Shown here one piece after another: positions 12,751-23,574 of a stretch of DNA of 64,000 nucleotides (position 1 is its first letter; each line of letters begins with the position of its first letter). Source of the stretch: Coprinellus micaceus (lineage: Eukaryota > Basidiomycota > Agaricomycetes > Agaricales > Psathyrellaceae); the NCBI GenBank assembly GCA_951394405.1, contig OX596340.1, positions 3,720,001-3,784,000 on the forward strand. Direction: 5' to 3'. Made by a program: the position numbers and the translations under genes. The notes below the pieces were generated by a model. It was not told the DNA's origin. It saw only the letters and a program-made list of their open reading frames with translations, and did no database searches.

Positions 12751-13185
12751 GAACGAAAACTCAGGGTCTCTCCCAGCCAGATCTCAGAGCTCCGAGATTC
12801 CTATTCTTCGCCGTTTCGGGCTCCGTTTCTCGAGAACGACGAGTATCCATGGGCACAGGAAGCGACTTTCACCTGCCTCTCTGCACCTCTCTCGTACAAA
12901 TTTCTCCACCCGCGACCTCGCCCCAATCCTATGAATCTGTGGACGAAGATTTTCCTCGATGCCGATCTCCCTGAATTATGCGAATCTCGAAGGACTCGAG
13001 CGGAACGAGGTCAGAGTGTCCGACTTATAAGTTCGGAGCAACTTTATCATTTACGATACTAAACGTATAACAGGTAGTAAATATGTACGAAGTCCCAGAG
13101 AACCAGCTGAAATGAGCGACTAAAGCGACGATTGTCATCTTTCAAGCCGGAAGCAGCCCAGCCAGTGAGGTTCAGGTACGTCCCG

Positions 13186-14708
13186 TTACAACTTCCCGTA
13201 CGGGAACAGCTCCGTACAGCCAGCACCGTCGATCCCGTCGAAGAAGAATCCGAGGTTAAGAATGAGGTTACGCCTCAGGACACCCTTGGGATTCGGGTAC
13301 AGACCCTTCACCGTCTGGTTCACGAAATTCGTGTACAGCAAGCAGGAGTTGCTGAAATCCGCGCTGGTAGGATCGGGGGTGTAGGTATTCACTCCACCGA
13401 CGTTACGTCCCGCGGCAATTGGGTACGCCTGGAAGATTTCCTGGATGCCTTCAGGGCCGGTGGGTGCAGGGGGCCTGAAGAAGTCCTTGGGGAACTTGGA
13501 GTCCCGGAAGAACAGGGTGGCGTTGGCCATATCGAGTCCGGCGGTGGTGCGGTTCGTGATACGCCCGTCGACGAAGAAGGTGTAGGGGAACGTAGATTCG
13601 GCGTAGGCGGTGAAGAAACGGGGAGAGGTGAAGTCGAACTTGGGGTTCGTGGCGATGGATTCTTGGATGCGGCGGTGGCGGAGCTCGGTCGCGACGGTGA
13701 GGTTGTAAAACCCTCCTCCGAACCGGTTACTGTAATCGACGAACTGAATGAGATCGACGACGTTAAGGTCAGTCAACATTTCCTCCAGAAATAAAGCCCG
13801 CTACAGCTCACCTGATCGAACAGCGTCTGGTTGAAGCTATGATTATCCCCGAAGAAGTCGTCACCGCGGGTCATACTCGCGTCTCCCTCGAACACGGCGT
13901 GGGTGTTCAGTCCGCCGATGATAGCTGGGGGTCCGGTATCTTCGCCAGTCTTCCGGGTCTTTCCTCCGATGCTAAGGAGATCGGTTACGAGGTTGCCATC
14001 AACGAGGTGGGCGGCGTAGGTGACGAATCGGGCGGTCCCACTGTCCATGTTGAAACCTTCCTGGACAGCTTGGATGATTTGTGCGGGAGTGGCAACGCCA
14101 TCCCGGGGAAGGTACTAGGGTAGGGAATGAAGGGTAGGTTAATATCAGGCTTCAGTATGAAACAAGGCCCGAGAATCCGTAAACTGAAACGTGAAGAGAC
14201 AACCGGCGAATTGAGGAACATCGAGAGTCGTTCGCGGTACCCGGGAAGTTGAGGCAGGGCTACAAACTGCCCGCGACGACGTCAAAGAGAAACGCTCGCT
14301 GTGGCAGTATCACCAGGATGCATGATTCACCAACGCGAGACCACGTTGTATCTCGCGCGAAGCTCATTCAATGGTCTACGAGAACAGGGATATCTCGATG
14401 AAAGGGAAACGAAGACTCACCCCGTGTGACGCAAGTGTGTTGAGCCCGGGGCATGGTCCTCGAATGTCGCCCTCGCGAAGAGGTTTCCAGGGATGGGCAC
14501 GGTCATTGACCAGCTTCGTTCCATTGAACTTGAGCGGGCCAGGCGGCTTCGGGGGGAGGACTTGAGGAAGTCGGGAAACCAGATGGTCTGTTTCTCTCTC
14601 CGATAACCCTGCGAGAGACCCGTATGATGGGAACGCGAGAACTGTCGAGAGCTGGGTGAGCACAGAGGTGAGTGCGAAGAGCGAGAGGAAAGAGTTGTTG
14701 ATGAGCAT
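13186..14708 (-). CDS. UPO: Unspecific peroxygenase (heme-thiolate), left-arm copy
   Basis: Secreted heme-thiolate peroxygenase that uses hydrogen peroxide to oxygenate diverse substrates. Exons 14,708-14,421, 14,114-13,812 and 13,743-13,186, with introns of 306 and 68 bp, give an open 382 aa protein. Residues 1-25 look like a signal peptide (NSFLSLFALTSVLTQLSTVL). The cysteine ligand motif is in GPCPGLN (about residue 85), followed by NTLASHG and YLPRDG across intron 1. The EGD motif is in VFEGDASM. The Arg and Glu of the acid-base pair of long-type UPOs are both present in RFGGGFYNLTVATELRHRR. The conserved Cys near the end (GAGCTELFPYG) is kept. Length fits the long UPO class. Exon lengths are identical to those of the right-arm copy at 52,265. 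I see no lesion. Confidence 0.92.
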
Positions 14709-14800
14709 CGCTCGTCGAATGGGTATTGAGAGAGGTTGGTTGAGCGGCTATTAGTTGAGTGAGGATGGGTATGTCGATCGTTGAATGGCCTCTGAGAAGC

Positions 14801-14808
14801 GTTTATAT
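14801..14808 (-). promoter_or_regulatory. TATA box of left UPO
   Basis: The minus strand reads ACATATAAAC about 95 bases upstream of the start codon. The same position before the right UPO reads ACATATAAAAG, and the surrounding CCCAGGAAGAA sequence is conserved. Confidence 0.6.
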
Positions 14809-15029
14809 GTGTTCTTCCTGGGTACTACCGCATACTAAGCACCGCCGTACGTAGTCCGGACTTACTCATGGTTCCTACCGAAGTGCGATTTCAGTATCTA
14901 ACATCGGAATCCTGACAGGCTGTCCCGACCGTCCAACCCATAGCCGTCTATCTGTTGTTCCCTTGCACTCGGTCTCATTACGACAACTCTCAATTTTTTG
15001 AATTATAACATGCCCAGAATCATTCGAAG

Positions 15030-16900
15030 CAATCACTTACCGCAGTCAGCTACCAGTCTTGGTCGACCTATCAGCTCCTCCGCATTTCGGGAAGCTATGT
15101 AATGGGAGCATGTGGTATCATTGGAGGGCTACCGCGGGCTTCGAGGTCAAGATGAGCGCCCAATGTTACAGCAAATGGGATTCCGAAGCACCCTACGAGC
15201 GCGTTGGCCTCCGCAGCAACTCCGTCACTCGCGCCATTGCGGCCTATATTAAATGTACCCAGTATCCGCAGTGTGGGCTCCTGCGTACTGGCTATTTTTA
15301 TCAACATGTCCTTTTAAGTAGTTGGCAGTATCCGCCTCAACCCTGCGAACAAAGGTATAGTGAGGGCCTCTACACCTTATCCAGTTGCCTTCGTCACCCA
15401 ATAGAACCCGGAGTGGGGCCCAAGACAGCGCAACCATCACCGTATTTAGCGTTGGCCGGTTGAGGGAGTTGAGCCGTACCCACCGAGGTGGTTGACCCCT
15501 AGATTGGCGCCTTCAATAGGCGCCGGTGGGAAGAGGGTTGGTTTACTGGTCACGCCCTACGTCAACTAGTAAACGCACAACCACGAGGGCGAGGGTAAGT
15601 GTCGAGGTTTACGGGCTTTTCAAAATTCCCAATCCGAGAGACGATAGTACAACCCTCTGAGGCTTGTGGACGCCGTGGCCATTTCCGGGTCGTCCGGATC
15701 TCGAAGCCCTAATCGACTCCCCCAAGGTTATATTAATTAATACGCAATTCTGAAGGCCCAGATATCCTTTTGGGAGGACTGCGTACGCGTAGTTTCATTT
15801 GAAGATGCGCAACCCAATGCAGAAGAGTCGAGTGGTTAAGCACGCACATTCTAAATGGGCGTTGGAGTCGATCCCTCTCCCCGTCTAACCAGAGACAGGA
15901 TCATCAGCTTCCCGATTTGCGCAGTGATCGGGGCTATCCTTACTTTGCACCATACCGGGGAGAAGGATTCGGCGTCTCAGTGATAATAACGTTCCCATCG
16001 CTGGAAACGGACGAATGCAGGGAGGATGGGCGTCACGGTGCGGGGTATCATGATTACGAGGGAGTCCATTTTCGACACGAATTCCCTGGAGCATCTCGCC
16101 TACCTAAACTTGAAGACGAGATACGGCCCAGCTGACACGGCCCATACCCGCTCACCTGTAATTCTATGACATAAGCAGTGTGGTGGAGGAGGCCCTCCAC
16201 CAGCGATAGAGCCACATCGCTACGGGGTGATTATGGTGAGCCGTAATGGTTCACAAACGTTGGTCTTTCGCCCTGAGAAGAAGCAGCAGCAACGTAAATG
16301 GCACTAACACCTATTGATCCGGACTGCAGGTGGGCCTACAAAATCGGCGTGCTTATCCCCCGCTCAGCGCTGGTGGTCACTGATAGGCGGAGGTGCTTCT
16401 CGCGGAAGTGACGCAACTCGGGCTGGGTGAACTGCGCACAGGCTTCTCGCCGAGACGGAGTCACTCGAGTAATTCACAGCATCCCGCCGCAACATATTCC
16501 CGTCGTGATTATGGCACTGCCCAAATACTCACCAGTTATCGCGGGGTTCTTCGCAAGGTTTCCCCGGTGAGTCGTCATGCCGCAGGTCTCGAACCTCAGG
16601 ATTCGTCTGATTAGTGCCCGTCCGCCATGAACCGTGGCTGCGAGATAAGATTAGGTCGGGGACCGTCTCGCGCCCAGAAGCTCCGTTCCTCGCAGAGGGC
16701 CATAAATATAGTGAGGTGAAGCACACCCTAATGCGTTGGACAGATGGAATCAAACTTCCTGGCAGATGACGGACGGGTGAATGTGATAATGAGTCGCTAA
16801 TATACAGAAGGTGATGTGCTTAAATTAGTCTAAAGCGAGCAAAAAAGAAGGATGGCCGCCGTGTTGACCTACTGGCCGTGTACGATGCTACCTGTGTGAT
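15030..16900. other. Conserved arm block, unidentified remnant(s)
   Basis: 15,060-15,460 (plus) matches 51,970-51,560 (minus). The frame reading MGACGIIGGLPRA...GIPKHPTSALASAA...RSVGSCVLAIFINMSF is hydrophobic but carries in-frame stops here. 15,880-16,800 matches 50,700-49,750 reversed, with no recognisable protein in either copy. Possibly remains of membrane-protein genes. Confidence 0.4.
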
Positions 16901-16988
16901 GTAGAAGAGGTTGGATAGTCCAGATATATAAATAAAGAGACCTGACGTCAGCCCTAGCCGACACCGTACTCGCACTTCCCTGCTACCA

Positions 16989-18300
16989 TTAAGTGCTGGG
17001 GTGATTCCCCTCCGAGGGCTTACTCCTTGAGCCGGACATTGTAGAGGATTCGATTTCAGTGAACACGAAACCCTCCGTTCGAGTCCCTATCAGCGCCGAT
17101 CGCCGGAGGGGACCTGAGAGACTGTGTCGGCGCACAGAAGTCGCGACTCTGTTCGGCGCCGTCACCACTCCCGATTCACCCTCGCCAGTTGACGGTTCGG
17201 AAATGTTGGAGAAGGTGATGCTAGTATCACTTTGGTTCAGGACTTCTCGTTGGAAACGCCGGTTTGCGTTGATGGCTGCGAATAGCACGTTCGCATATCT
17301 AAGGGCCTTCAGTGGGCCGGCTACAATCGAGTCAAAAGCAAGGAACTCACAATCGACAGTTTACATACGCTCTGAGAGTGGATTCAGCAAGTGAGTTGCT
17401 GAGATCCCGAAAGGCCGAGCAGACGACTTACAATCCTGTGTGAATCAAGCTATTCGGCATCACGATGTAGAAGACAAAATGAAGCATGGCGCCGACCGAG
17501 GTGACCGCGCCGTTCTCAACGGTGTGCAGGATGAGTGTGTTGAGCCAGCCCTTAGACTGGCTGCGCTCAGTGTTCTTTCTGAATTGCAAGTACTTCAAGG
17601 CAAGTCAGCCATAGCTACCCACCGATGCAATTTGAACTCACGATGGAGACCAAGGTAAGGGTGATCACGACGTCGGCGAGGGTTGTGCTGACGAACCATA
17701 TGGGCAAGACGCGCTGGTGGTGAACGTCATGGGTGAAGCGCGCCAGCTCCCTGTTTGAAGAATTAGCCTAACAAACAGACATCAGTAGCGCGACAAATCA
17801 TAGTCCTTGGGTTCGAAGACATACGAAGTAGGTTAATCCGATACTACTGCCCATCTCCGCAAGCGCCAGCTAGTGAGGGGTGGGGGGAGTCAGGCTTCTG
17901 GCCTTGGGAACCCAGGGATTGAAATAAACGTACCCCGGCAATGAGCAGGACGATGAACTTCCCTACCAACGATCCCTGTGAAAACAGGCGGATACGCCTG
18001 CGCCAACGTGAGTAACTCGGTTCGTGAAAGTTACGTCAAATTGCTAACTCACAGAGCAAAATGTCCCTGTACACAGACGGTGACTGAAAGCTCGCCTTCC
18101 GTCAGATATTATAAAGGGCGTCTTCTCCTGAGACACGTACTGAAGCAATTCAAGACTACGATGGACAGAGCAGCGGGAGGAGTCTGGAAGCTGAGGTCAC
18201 CTCTGGGGATGGCTACGCAAAGGATATAGTAGCCACCCAGGGTCAACACCACAGTGCTAGCAAGCTCAACGAGGGAAATGACAGATACTGGAGCTCGAAT
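16989..18300 (-). CDS. DUF6534-type membrane protein, left-arm copy
   Basis: Multi-exon gene with clear C-terminal exons. From upstream to downstream on the minus strand: a segment ELARFTHDVHHQRVLPIWFV then STTLADVVITLTLVSI (about 17,760-17,645); YLQFRKNTERSQSKGWLNTL then ILHTVENGAVTSVGAMLHFV and FYIVMPNS (about 17,600-17,450); a short exon with AYVNCRL; and a last exon starting YANVLFAAINANRRFQRE (17,300-16,989). The L(A)DVxIxxTL helix, xGWLNTLIxHTxENGAxTS and YANVLFAxINANRRF are typical of the multi-pass DUF6534 family of Agaricomycetes, whose role is not settled. Upstream helices (around 18,200, GGYYILCVAIPRGDL) fit the N-terminal half, but I could not fix the start. Whether the N-terminal half is intact is open. 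Confidence 0.55.
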
Positions 18301-18369
18301 ATTAGCACTCTAAATCCAATCCGAGTTGCTGGACGACGGAAAGAGTCAGATAAGAGCGTACCAAGGGTG

Positions 18370-19470
18370 ATCACGTATGTGTGACGCTTCGAGACTCGGG
18401 TTGTTTGGAAGAAATAGACTAGAGGGAAAGGTCAAGGAGAAGGACCCGCAGTTATCGACTCAAGGCGCACCAGCTTGTATGAAGGCGCAGCCAGATAGAA
18501 AGTACGAGAAAAGACACCCTAAGAACTGGGGCCATGGCCGTTACACGCTGCCAGAAGCACAGAGAGGTCGATTAGCGCACCAGGGGTCCGGTACTGACCG
18601 CATGAGTTAGCTGGACCGGGTGAACCACGAAAGGGTAAGACACGCACTACAACTCAACGTTGAGGCCATCTTGTGCTCCCATCCGGGTCCTTTCCTCTAT
18701 TGGCAGTCTCCAGGGCTCGATGCTCGTCAATCTATGGGCGACGCGGTACAATCTTGAGGAAGAGAGGGGAATATTCGTGGCGGCCGTCAGTGTTTCGTCC
18801 ATGCGGGGCATATATAAGTGAGGGTTTGAATTGAATCCCAAGTCAGAACGCCGTCCCCTTCAGCTTCCCCTTCGGTTCCTACAATTCAAAGCGGGCGCCT
18901 TTGTGGGTGCGTGGGCAGTATGACGAGTTCCTCGCTCAGTTCTTCCTCCCACAATCCTCACGAGCCACCAATCGCAACTCTATTCTTTAAATACAGGTAT
19001 ATAAAAACGGCAGACCGCACATCGCGACCGGCCGATATTTCAGGAACTTCCAATACACTCTCTTCTGGCCGTGTCTCACGACCCCGTTCTGAACCTTGAT
19101 TCCATCGAGCCTAGGCCTCGCGAAGCTGGCGATATCAACTTCTCGCCGTCGCGAACAAAGCAGGGGGAAGAGATCGTTGCACTTCAAAATCCAAGCGGCC
19201 CCGAAGCTCTGCGCTCTCGACACTTAGGTCACCGGTCAGTGGGATGTAGAAACCTGCCGGAACCTAAAAGCTAGTTTCACCTTCGAAGTTTTCCCTGACC
19301 ATTGTGGCATCACTAGCCATGCGCGGGTAGCCGAGATCTCCGGGGTGGGCCTCTTGAACGAAGTCAATACCCATGGAGAGTTCCAGTACAAAGGCATGCA
19401 GAAGGACGCATTAGCGCAGATTCACTGTGCGACCGGAACGCCTACTGAATGCAGATCGTATGGATATCAG
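18370..19470. other. Conserved arm block without identified gene
   Basis: 18,377-18,610 matches 48,308-48,111, and 18,911-19,280 matches 47,822-47,402, both reversed. Reading the plus strand here, frames such as NPHEPPIATLFFKYRYIK are shared with the right copy with few changes. Weak purifying selection or simple recent shared ancestry could both explain this; no family is recognised. Confidence 0.4.
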
Positions 19471-19479
19471 AGGTCTTAC

Positions 19480-19890
19480 AGTAAAACTCTGGGGGCCCCG
19501 CGACGGTCCAGCGCACCCAGAGGGTCGAAAGTCACATACCCTCCCTACAGTACATGACCCCAGCAAACACCTACGTATCAGAATCATCGCGGGTTCTGAA
19601 GCATCTCGATGGGAGATACCCTCGACGATCTCTACGCCCGCCTTCCCTAAGGGTCTGGGTACCTCTGTCCTCCGGTCTGGCTTCCTCAGCGCGTGAACCT
19701 CGAAAGTCGTAGTTCCGCTCTGGGGTATAATCACTCCAGACATCACGAGGAAGTTGAGCCTCGAGAGCAGGGTATACTTCGAGGAGACACGTAGAGCGGT
19801 ATTTCAAGGAAGGACGTCGACGGAGGTGGATTCTGATGAAGTGGGAAACAGCGGGAGCTGGGAGAAGGTGAAGAACATGGCAGAGGCGGT
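19480..19890 (+). pseudogene. Glutathione S-transferase remnant (GSTFuA-like), left arm
   Basis: Fragments of a fungal GST: a PEGRKSHTLPTVHDPSK segment corresponding to the usual GRPxYTLPVIYDPxT region, and further down DEVGNSGSWEKVKNMAEAV from the C-terminal domain. The frame is broken between them. Right after that the sequence runs into the reductase remnant on the opposite strand, because about 1 kb holding both 3' ends has been deleted. It mirrors the better-preserved remnant at 46,440-47,165. Confidence 0.6.
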
Positions 19891-20689
19891 CTTGCCTTGT
19901 GTGGGATCAAGCGAGGCGATAGAGAGTCGGGGTATGGCAGAGCGAACGAGGTAGTGGACGGTGATGGTGAGGAGGTAGGTGGGGAGACGCAAAGGGAAGG
20001 GTTAGTTAGTCGTACGAGGGGAATGGGCGCAGAACGACGAACCTCTTTGACGCGCGAGTATTCCTTCCATGCGTGGTAGGTGGTCTTTCCGGCCATACCA
20101 GTGACACCAAAGTAATAAGACCATGGGAATTCCTCCTAGTTCTCAATGATGATGAGGTCGGCCTTGTTGGGGTAGGCACTGCACGCTTGGTGGACTGGAT
20201 TGATATGTGGGAGGAACATGAGGAAAGGGAACCGAAGGACGACGAGGACGGAGTATACGCACTGAAGAAGCCGTAGGCATGAACGCCGTCCTTGGACTCT
20301 GCGTTCTTCGACCTGACGGTGACGCCGACTCCGTGACTTTTCAAAGGTTGGCCAACGGCGAACGGAGGCTAACACACAGACGCTTGGTAAGGGTTGGATG
20401 ATCGAGTGGAAGAGGATACTCACGACGTATGACTCTTTCCCTGGGTGGCGCATGCGGCCACGCATGTACGGGTCGACGGAGACGTAGAGGGTCTTGACGA
20501 GGAGGCCGCCCTCAGGGATATCCACGGTGTCGATATCGATTGTCTTCGAATCATCGGAGACAAGTCGTCTTTCCGGGCTTAGGGTATCCTAGACATCAGT
20601 TAGTCGCCATTTAATAGCGGCCCGCCAATCGAGGGCGCACCAGTGGGGACATCGTTGAAGTGAACGCGGGGGTTGGGGATGGACGACAT
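19885..20689 (-). pseudogene. MDR-type reductase pseudogene, left arm
   Basis: Copy of the intact gene at 44,894-46,383. Start MSSIPNPRVHFNDVPTG (20,689), then exon-2-like (VDIPEGGLLVKTLYVSVDPY), exon-3-like (GQPLKSHGVGVTVRSKNAE), exon-4-like (PNKADLIIIEN and GVTGMAGKTTYHAWKEYS) and the first codons of exon 5 (QGKTAS). Three lesions are visible: one extra T near 20,572 shifts frame at the start of exon 2, a TAG stop follows IIIEN in exon 4 (about 20,137), and the copy ends at about 19,885, where a deletion joins exon 5 to GST sequence that in the right arm lies about 1 kb further on. Confidence 0.85.
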
Positions 20690-20889
20690 AGAGTCTAGGT
20701 GGGAAGGATAAGGGAGTTTGGCCAGCGTTTTAAACTCGACTGGGGTCAATAGCCGGTTCTGCGGGTACCCCTTGGTGGCCTCACAGAGCGGATCTAGATG
20801 CGACTGGAGGCTCGAAGTGAGGGAGCAGGAAGAGAGGAGCAACAGCGGGCGCTGCCGAACCAGACCGGCTACTCGGATCTGAATTCAGC

Positions 20890-21258
20890 CGAGTCGGAGT
20901 AGGCGCCAATCACTGTGGACGGCGTAGATCCTCAAGGATCCCCACATAACGAGCGAAATTTTGAGCTCTGAGTCCAGCCTGTTCATACTCTGTTCCCCAG
21001 ACCTCCGTACGTTCCCCTTGCTTTTTTGTCCGACCCAGGCAATGGGCTCACAGGCGACATGATTGTCTTCCTGACAATGTTCAGTGTGATGGACAGTCCT
21101 TCTTTGGACGCGTTCCAGGATCACTTCTGGCTATTTTCATCTGGCTGAGTTATTTCGGTATCCACTCCAGCTACTTTCTTCTTGTAAGAGAACCTCCCCC
21201 ATTGAATACTATGTACCGAGGATCTAGCAGGTTAGGACCCACCTTTCAGCCGTCCCAG
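20890..21258. other. Intergenic region before DUF1996 copy 1
   Basis: No gene seen. It is the mirror of 44,280-44,540: both have a CTCAAGGATC/CTTGAGGGATC stretch and the same order, so the reductase and DUF1996 gene pair was divergent in the ancestor. Confidence 0.5.
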
Positions 21259-21265
21259 TATATAG
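21259..21265 (+). promoter_or_regulatory. TATA box of DUF1996 copy 1
   Basis: GTATATAGCC about 45 bases upstream of the start codon. Copy 3 has CCATATAACC at the same distance (about 25,613). Confidence 0.55.
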
Positions 21266-21306
21266 CCTTGCTCTAGACTTTCGTTTCTCGCAGGGCTACA
21301 TCAATG

Positions 21307-22902
21307 ATGTTACTCCAATTTCTTCTCTCGGCATTAGTCGTCGCAGGGGTGAACGCCCAGTTCGATGTTCTCCGATTCCCATGTTCGCAGCTCGTCACTG
21401 AACGACTCGATCCGCTCGTTACACCCGGACAAGTGTCTCCTCATCTTCACCAAATCGTTGGCGGGGCAAGAACTTCCTCTTGTTCACACCGTACACTATC
21501 ACTAACACGATCCCACTCACGATGTAGAATGCTTTCAATATCTCTATGGATCCCGCCAGAGGCGACATCGCCGAACTCGCCACCTGCACATCTTGCCGAT
21601 TCAAAGAGGACAAGTCGAATTACTGGACCGCAGTTCTGTACTTCAAACATCGCAACGGGAGCTTTATTCGAGTACCCCAAATTGCCAACGAGGGAACTGG
21701 AGCGCCGAACGGCGGAATGACGATCTACTACATTCGGCCTCGACCTCCCGCTCAGAACTTGAGTATCACGATCTTCCCTGAGGTACGCACCGCCATCCAA
21801 TGCCTATACGCACTCGCCTTGTCACTTAGTTCATCTCACTGCTCTACCATCCCTCATTTCATCGACATTAGGGGTTCCGCATGCGCGTCGGGGCTCCCAA
21901 TGCCCGACGTAACCCATACGTCCCTGGAACTGCGAGTGTCAACCAAACTACCTTCCGATGCTGGGATGGTACGGGCATCGGTCCAGGAACCCCTAGCGTC
22001 GGCGCTTTAGATAGCGTTGAGTTCCCAATACACCAGTGCAAGGGAGGAATTCGGAGTCAGGTATACTTCCCTCAGTGCTGGGATGGAAAGAACCCGGACA
22101 GCGAGGATCATGAGGTACGCCATTATTACAATTTATTTCACTTCGATAGACCTTCACCTCACGAAACATGGCATTCGTATCCAGAGTCACGTCTCCCACC
22201 CCACCCTCGTAACTGGCCCTTTCAACTGGCAGACATCGTGGATGTTCGGAACCGACTGCCCCGCCTCGCACCCCGTGCGCATCCCGCTAATCTTTACGGA
22301 GACAGTCTGGGACACGAAGCCATTCAATGACCCTGGGATGTGGCCTGAGGATGGGAGTCAGCCTTTGGTTTGGAGTATGGGGGATCCGTGAGTATCCGAA
22401 CTTTCTCCCATTCGCCCGCCCGAAACACTCGTTCGTTTCCTGGAATTGCCTCCTGTTCAGTACGGTTCAATGACTGACGATTAATGACCCAGGACTGGTT
22501 ACGGTCACCATGCAGACTATGTCTTTGGCTGGGAAGCCGGCTCCCTTGGACGTGCCCTCGAGTCGACCTCATGCATCACTGGAATCCCTCGCAACTGCGA
22601 TCAGCTCACACTCCAAACCGATGACGAGATCAACAAGTGCATTCAGAGGGTCAGAGTTCCAGAACTCACTGAAGGGCAATGTAAGTCTACTTCGTCTCAC
22701 TATCTCATCATTTCTTCCCCTCGTATCGAAAGTTTTAATCCTTCGGAATCATGACTAACCGCGTAACACTCTGCTATGAATAGATCTGGAGAAGCTACCA
22801 GGGTGTAACCCTCTCCAATCTGGGCCTGAACCTGCCACTCTGGTTCCGAACTGCGATGCAGTGTCGACGACGATTGGGATGCCTCAGCCGACGATGGAAT
22901 GA
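21307..22902 (+). CDS. DUF1996 secreted protein, copy 1
   Basis: Exons 21,307-21,465, 21,528-21,782, 21,872-22,114, 22,185-22,387, 22,493-22,680 and 22,784-22,902 give 388 aa. An in-frame ATG at 21,304 would add one Met. N-terminal signal peptide (FLLSALVVAGVNA), then RFPCSQLVTERLDP and the family hallmark SPHLHQIVGG, CxxCRF with EDKSNYWTAVLYFKHRNGS, HQCKGG, VYFPQCWDG, and a Cys-rich end. DUF1996 proteins are secreted or surface fungal proteins of unknown biochemistry. The first intron uses a GC donor (GGG|GCAAGA). Introns 1, 3 and 4 of copies 2 and 3 are precisely absent here, and the truncated copy at 43,840 shares both traits. It heads a three-gene tandem array. Confidence 0.88.
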
Positions 22903-23574
22903 GTAGTGGGAATAGCAGGAAAGCTTGTCCGTGAGTATTGGACATGAAGTTTAGTTCTTCATGTTAGTTCCACGCACCTTGTTTCGTTGAAAATACACCG
23001 CCTGTGCCCCAGCTAGGACCCTCAAATCGTCCCTGGATATCAGGGATGATGCGATAAGATAAGATTCTACAGTCACGTGCGGTATCCAAGCAACCGCCAG
23101 CTCAAACGACTCGCAGCTCTGTTCCCTGTTCCCTACCACCATGTTCAACGACGTTCGGGTCTTTGAGTCGACCAACTCCGCTCCATCCGCTTTGATGAAG
23201 CAAAACGAGGAGGCTTTTCTCCACTGTGACGCTATTCCTGATTGGTCCCTGCCGATGCATGTCATCTGAGCATCGAAACTACAAGGCCGTCGTGGCAGAA
23301 TCTCGGCGCTTAAACCGAATTCCCCACATCTTGCTTCGACTCTCATGTGTCGAGACGCTAATTGGCCCAGCAGACGTCTAACCCACGTTAGATCTTCTTC
23401 TCTCTGGGCCTATTTTCAATTGACGAAGCGGTTGGAGCCTCGAAGGCAACCTTCTCAATTGAATCGCTTCAAGCTCAAACTGGCGTTCCTCCGAGAAACC
23501 CCGACGGGTGAGCCTTTTATGCGAATGCTCATAAGAGGGAGAGCTGTACGTGGTCATCCGTCAATCCTCTCGAG

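Larger units (their letters stand above)
1200..22100 (+). repeat. Left arm of large imperfect inverted duplication
   Basis: This arm matches the right arm (about 43,830-63,700) in reverse orientation. Anchors seen by eye are 2,690-2,810 with 63,670-63,540; 3,550-3,790 with 62,790-62,500; UPO 13,186-14,708 with 53,799-52,265; a DUF6534 gene ending 16,989 with one ending 49,692; 18,377-18,610 with 48,308-48,111; GST remnant 19,480-19,890 with 47,165-46,700; reductase start 20,689 with 44,894; DUF1996 start 21,307 with 44,269. Matching positions sum to roughly 65.6-67.0 kb, so the axis is near 33 kb. Noncoding intervals match as well as genes. The decayed MPDU1 copies do not mirror perfectly, which suggests later deletions or extra duplications. 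Exact ends and identity need a self-alignment. Confidence 0.85.

Noticed and set aside
13132..13794. 220-codon plus-strand frame, and its counterpart 53,191-53,820 on the minus strand
   Set aside because: Antisense to UPO exon 3. Conserved only because the UPO coding strand is conserved.
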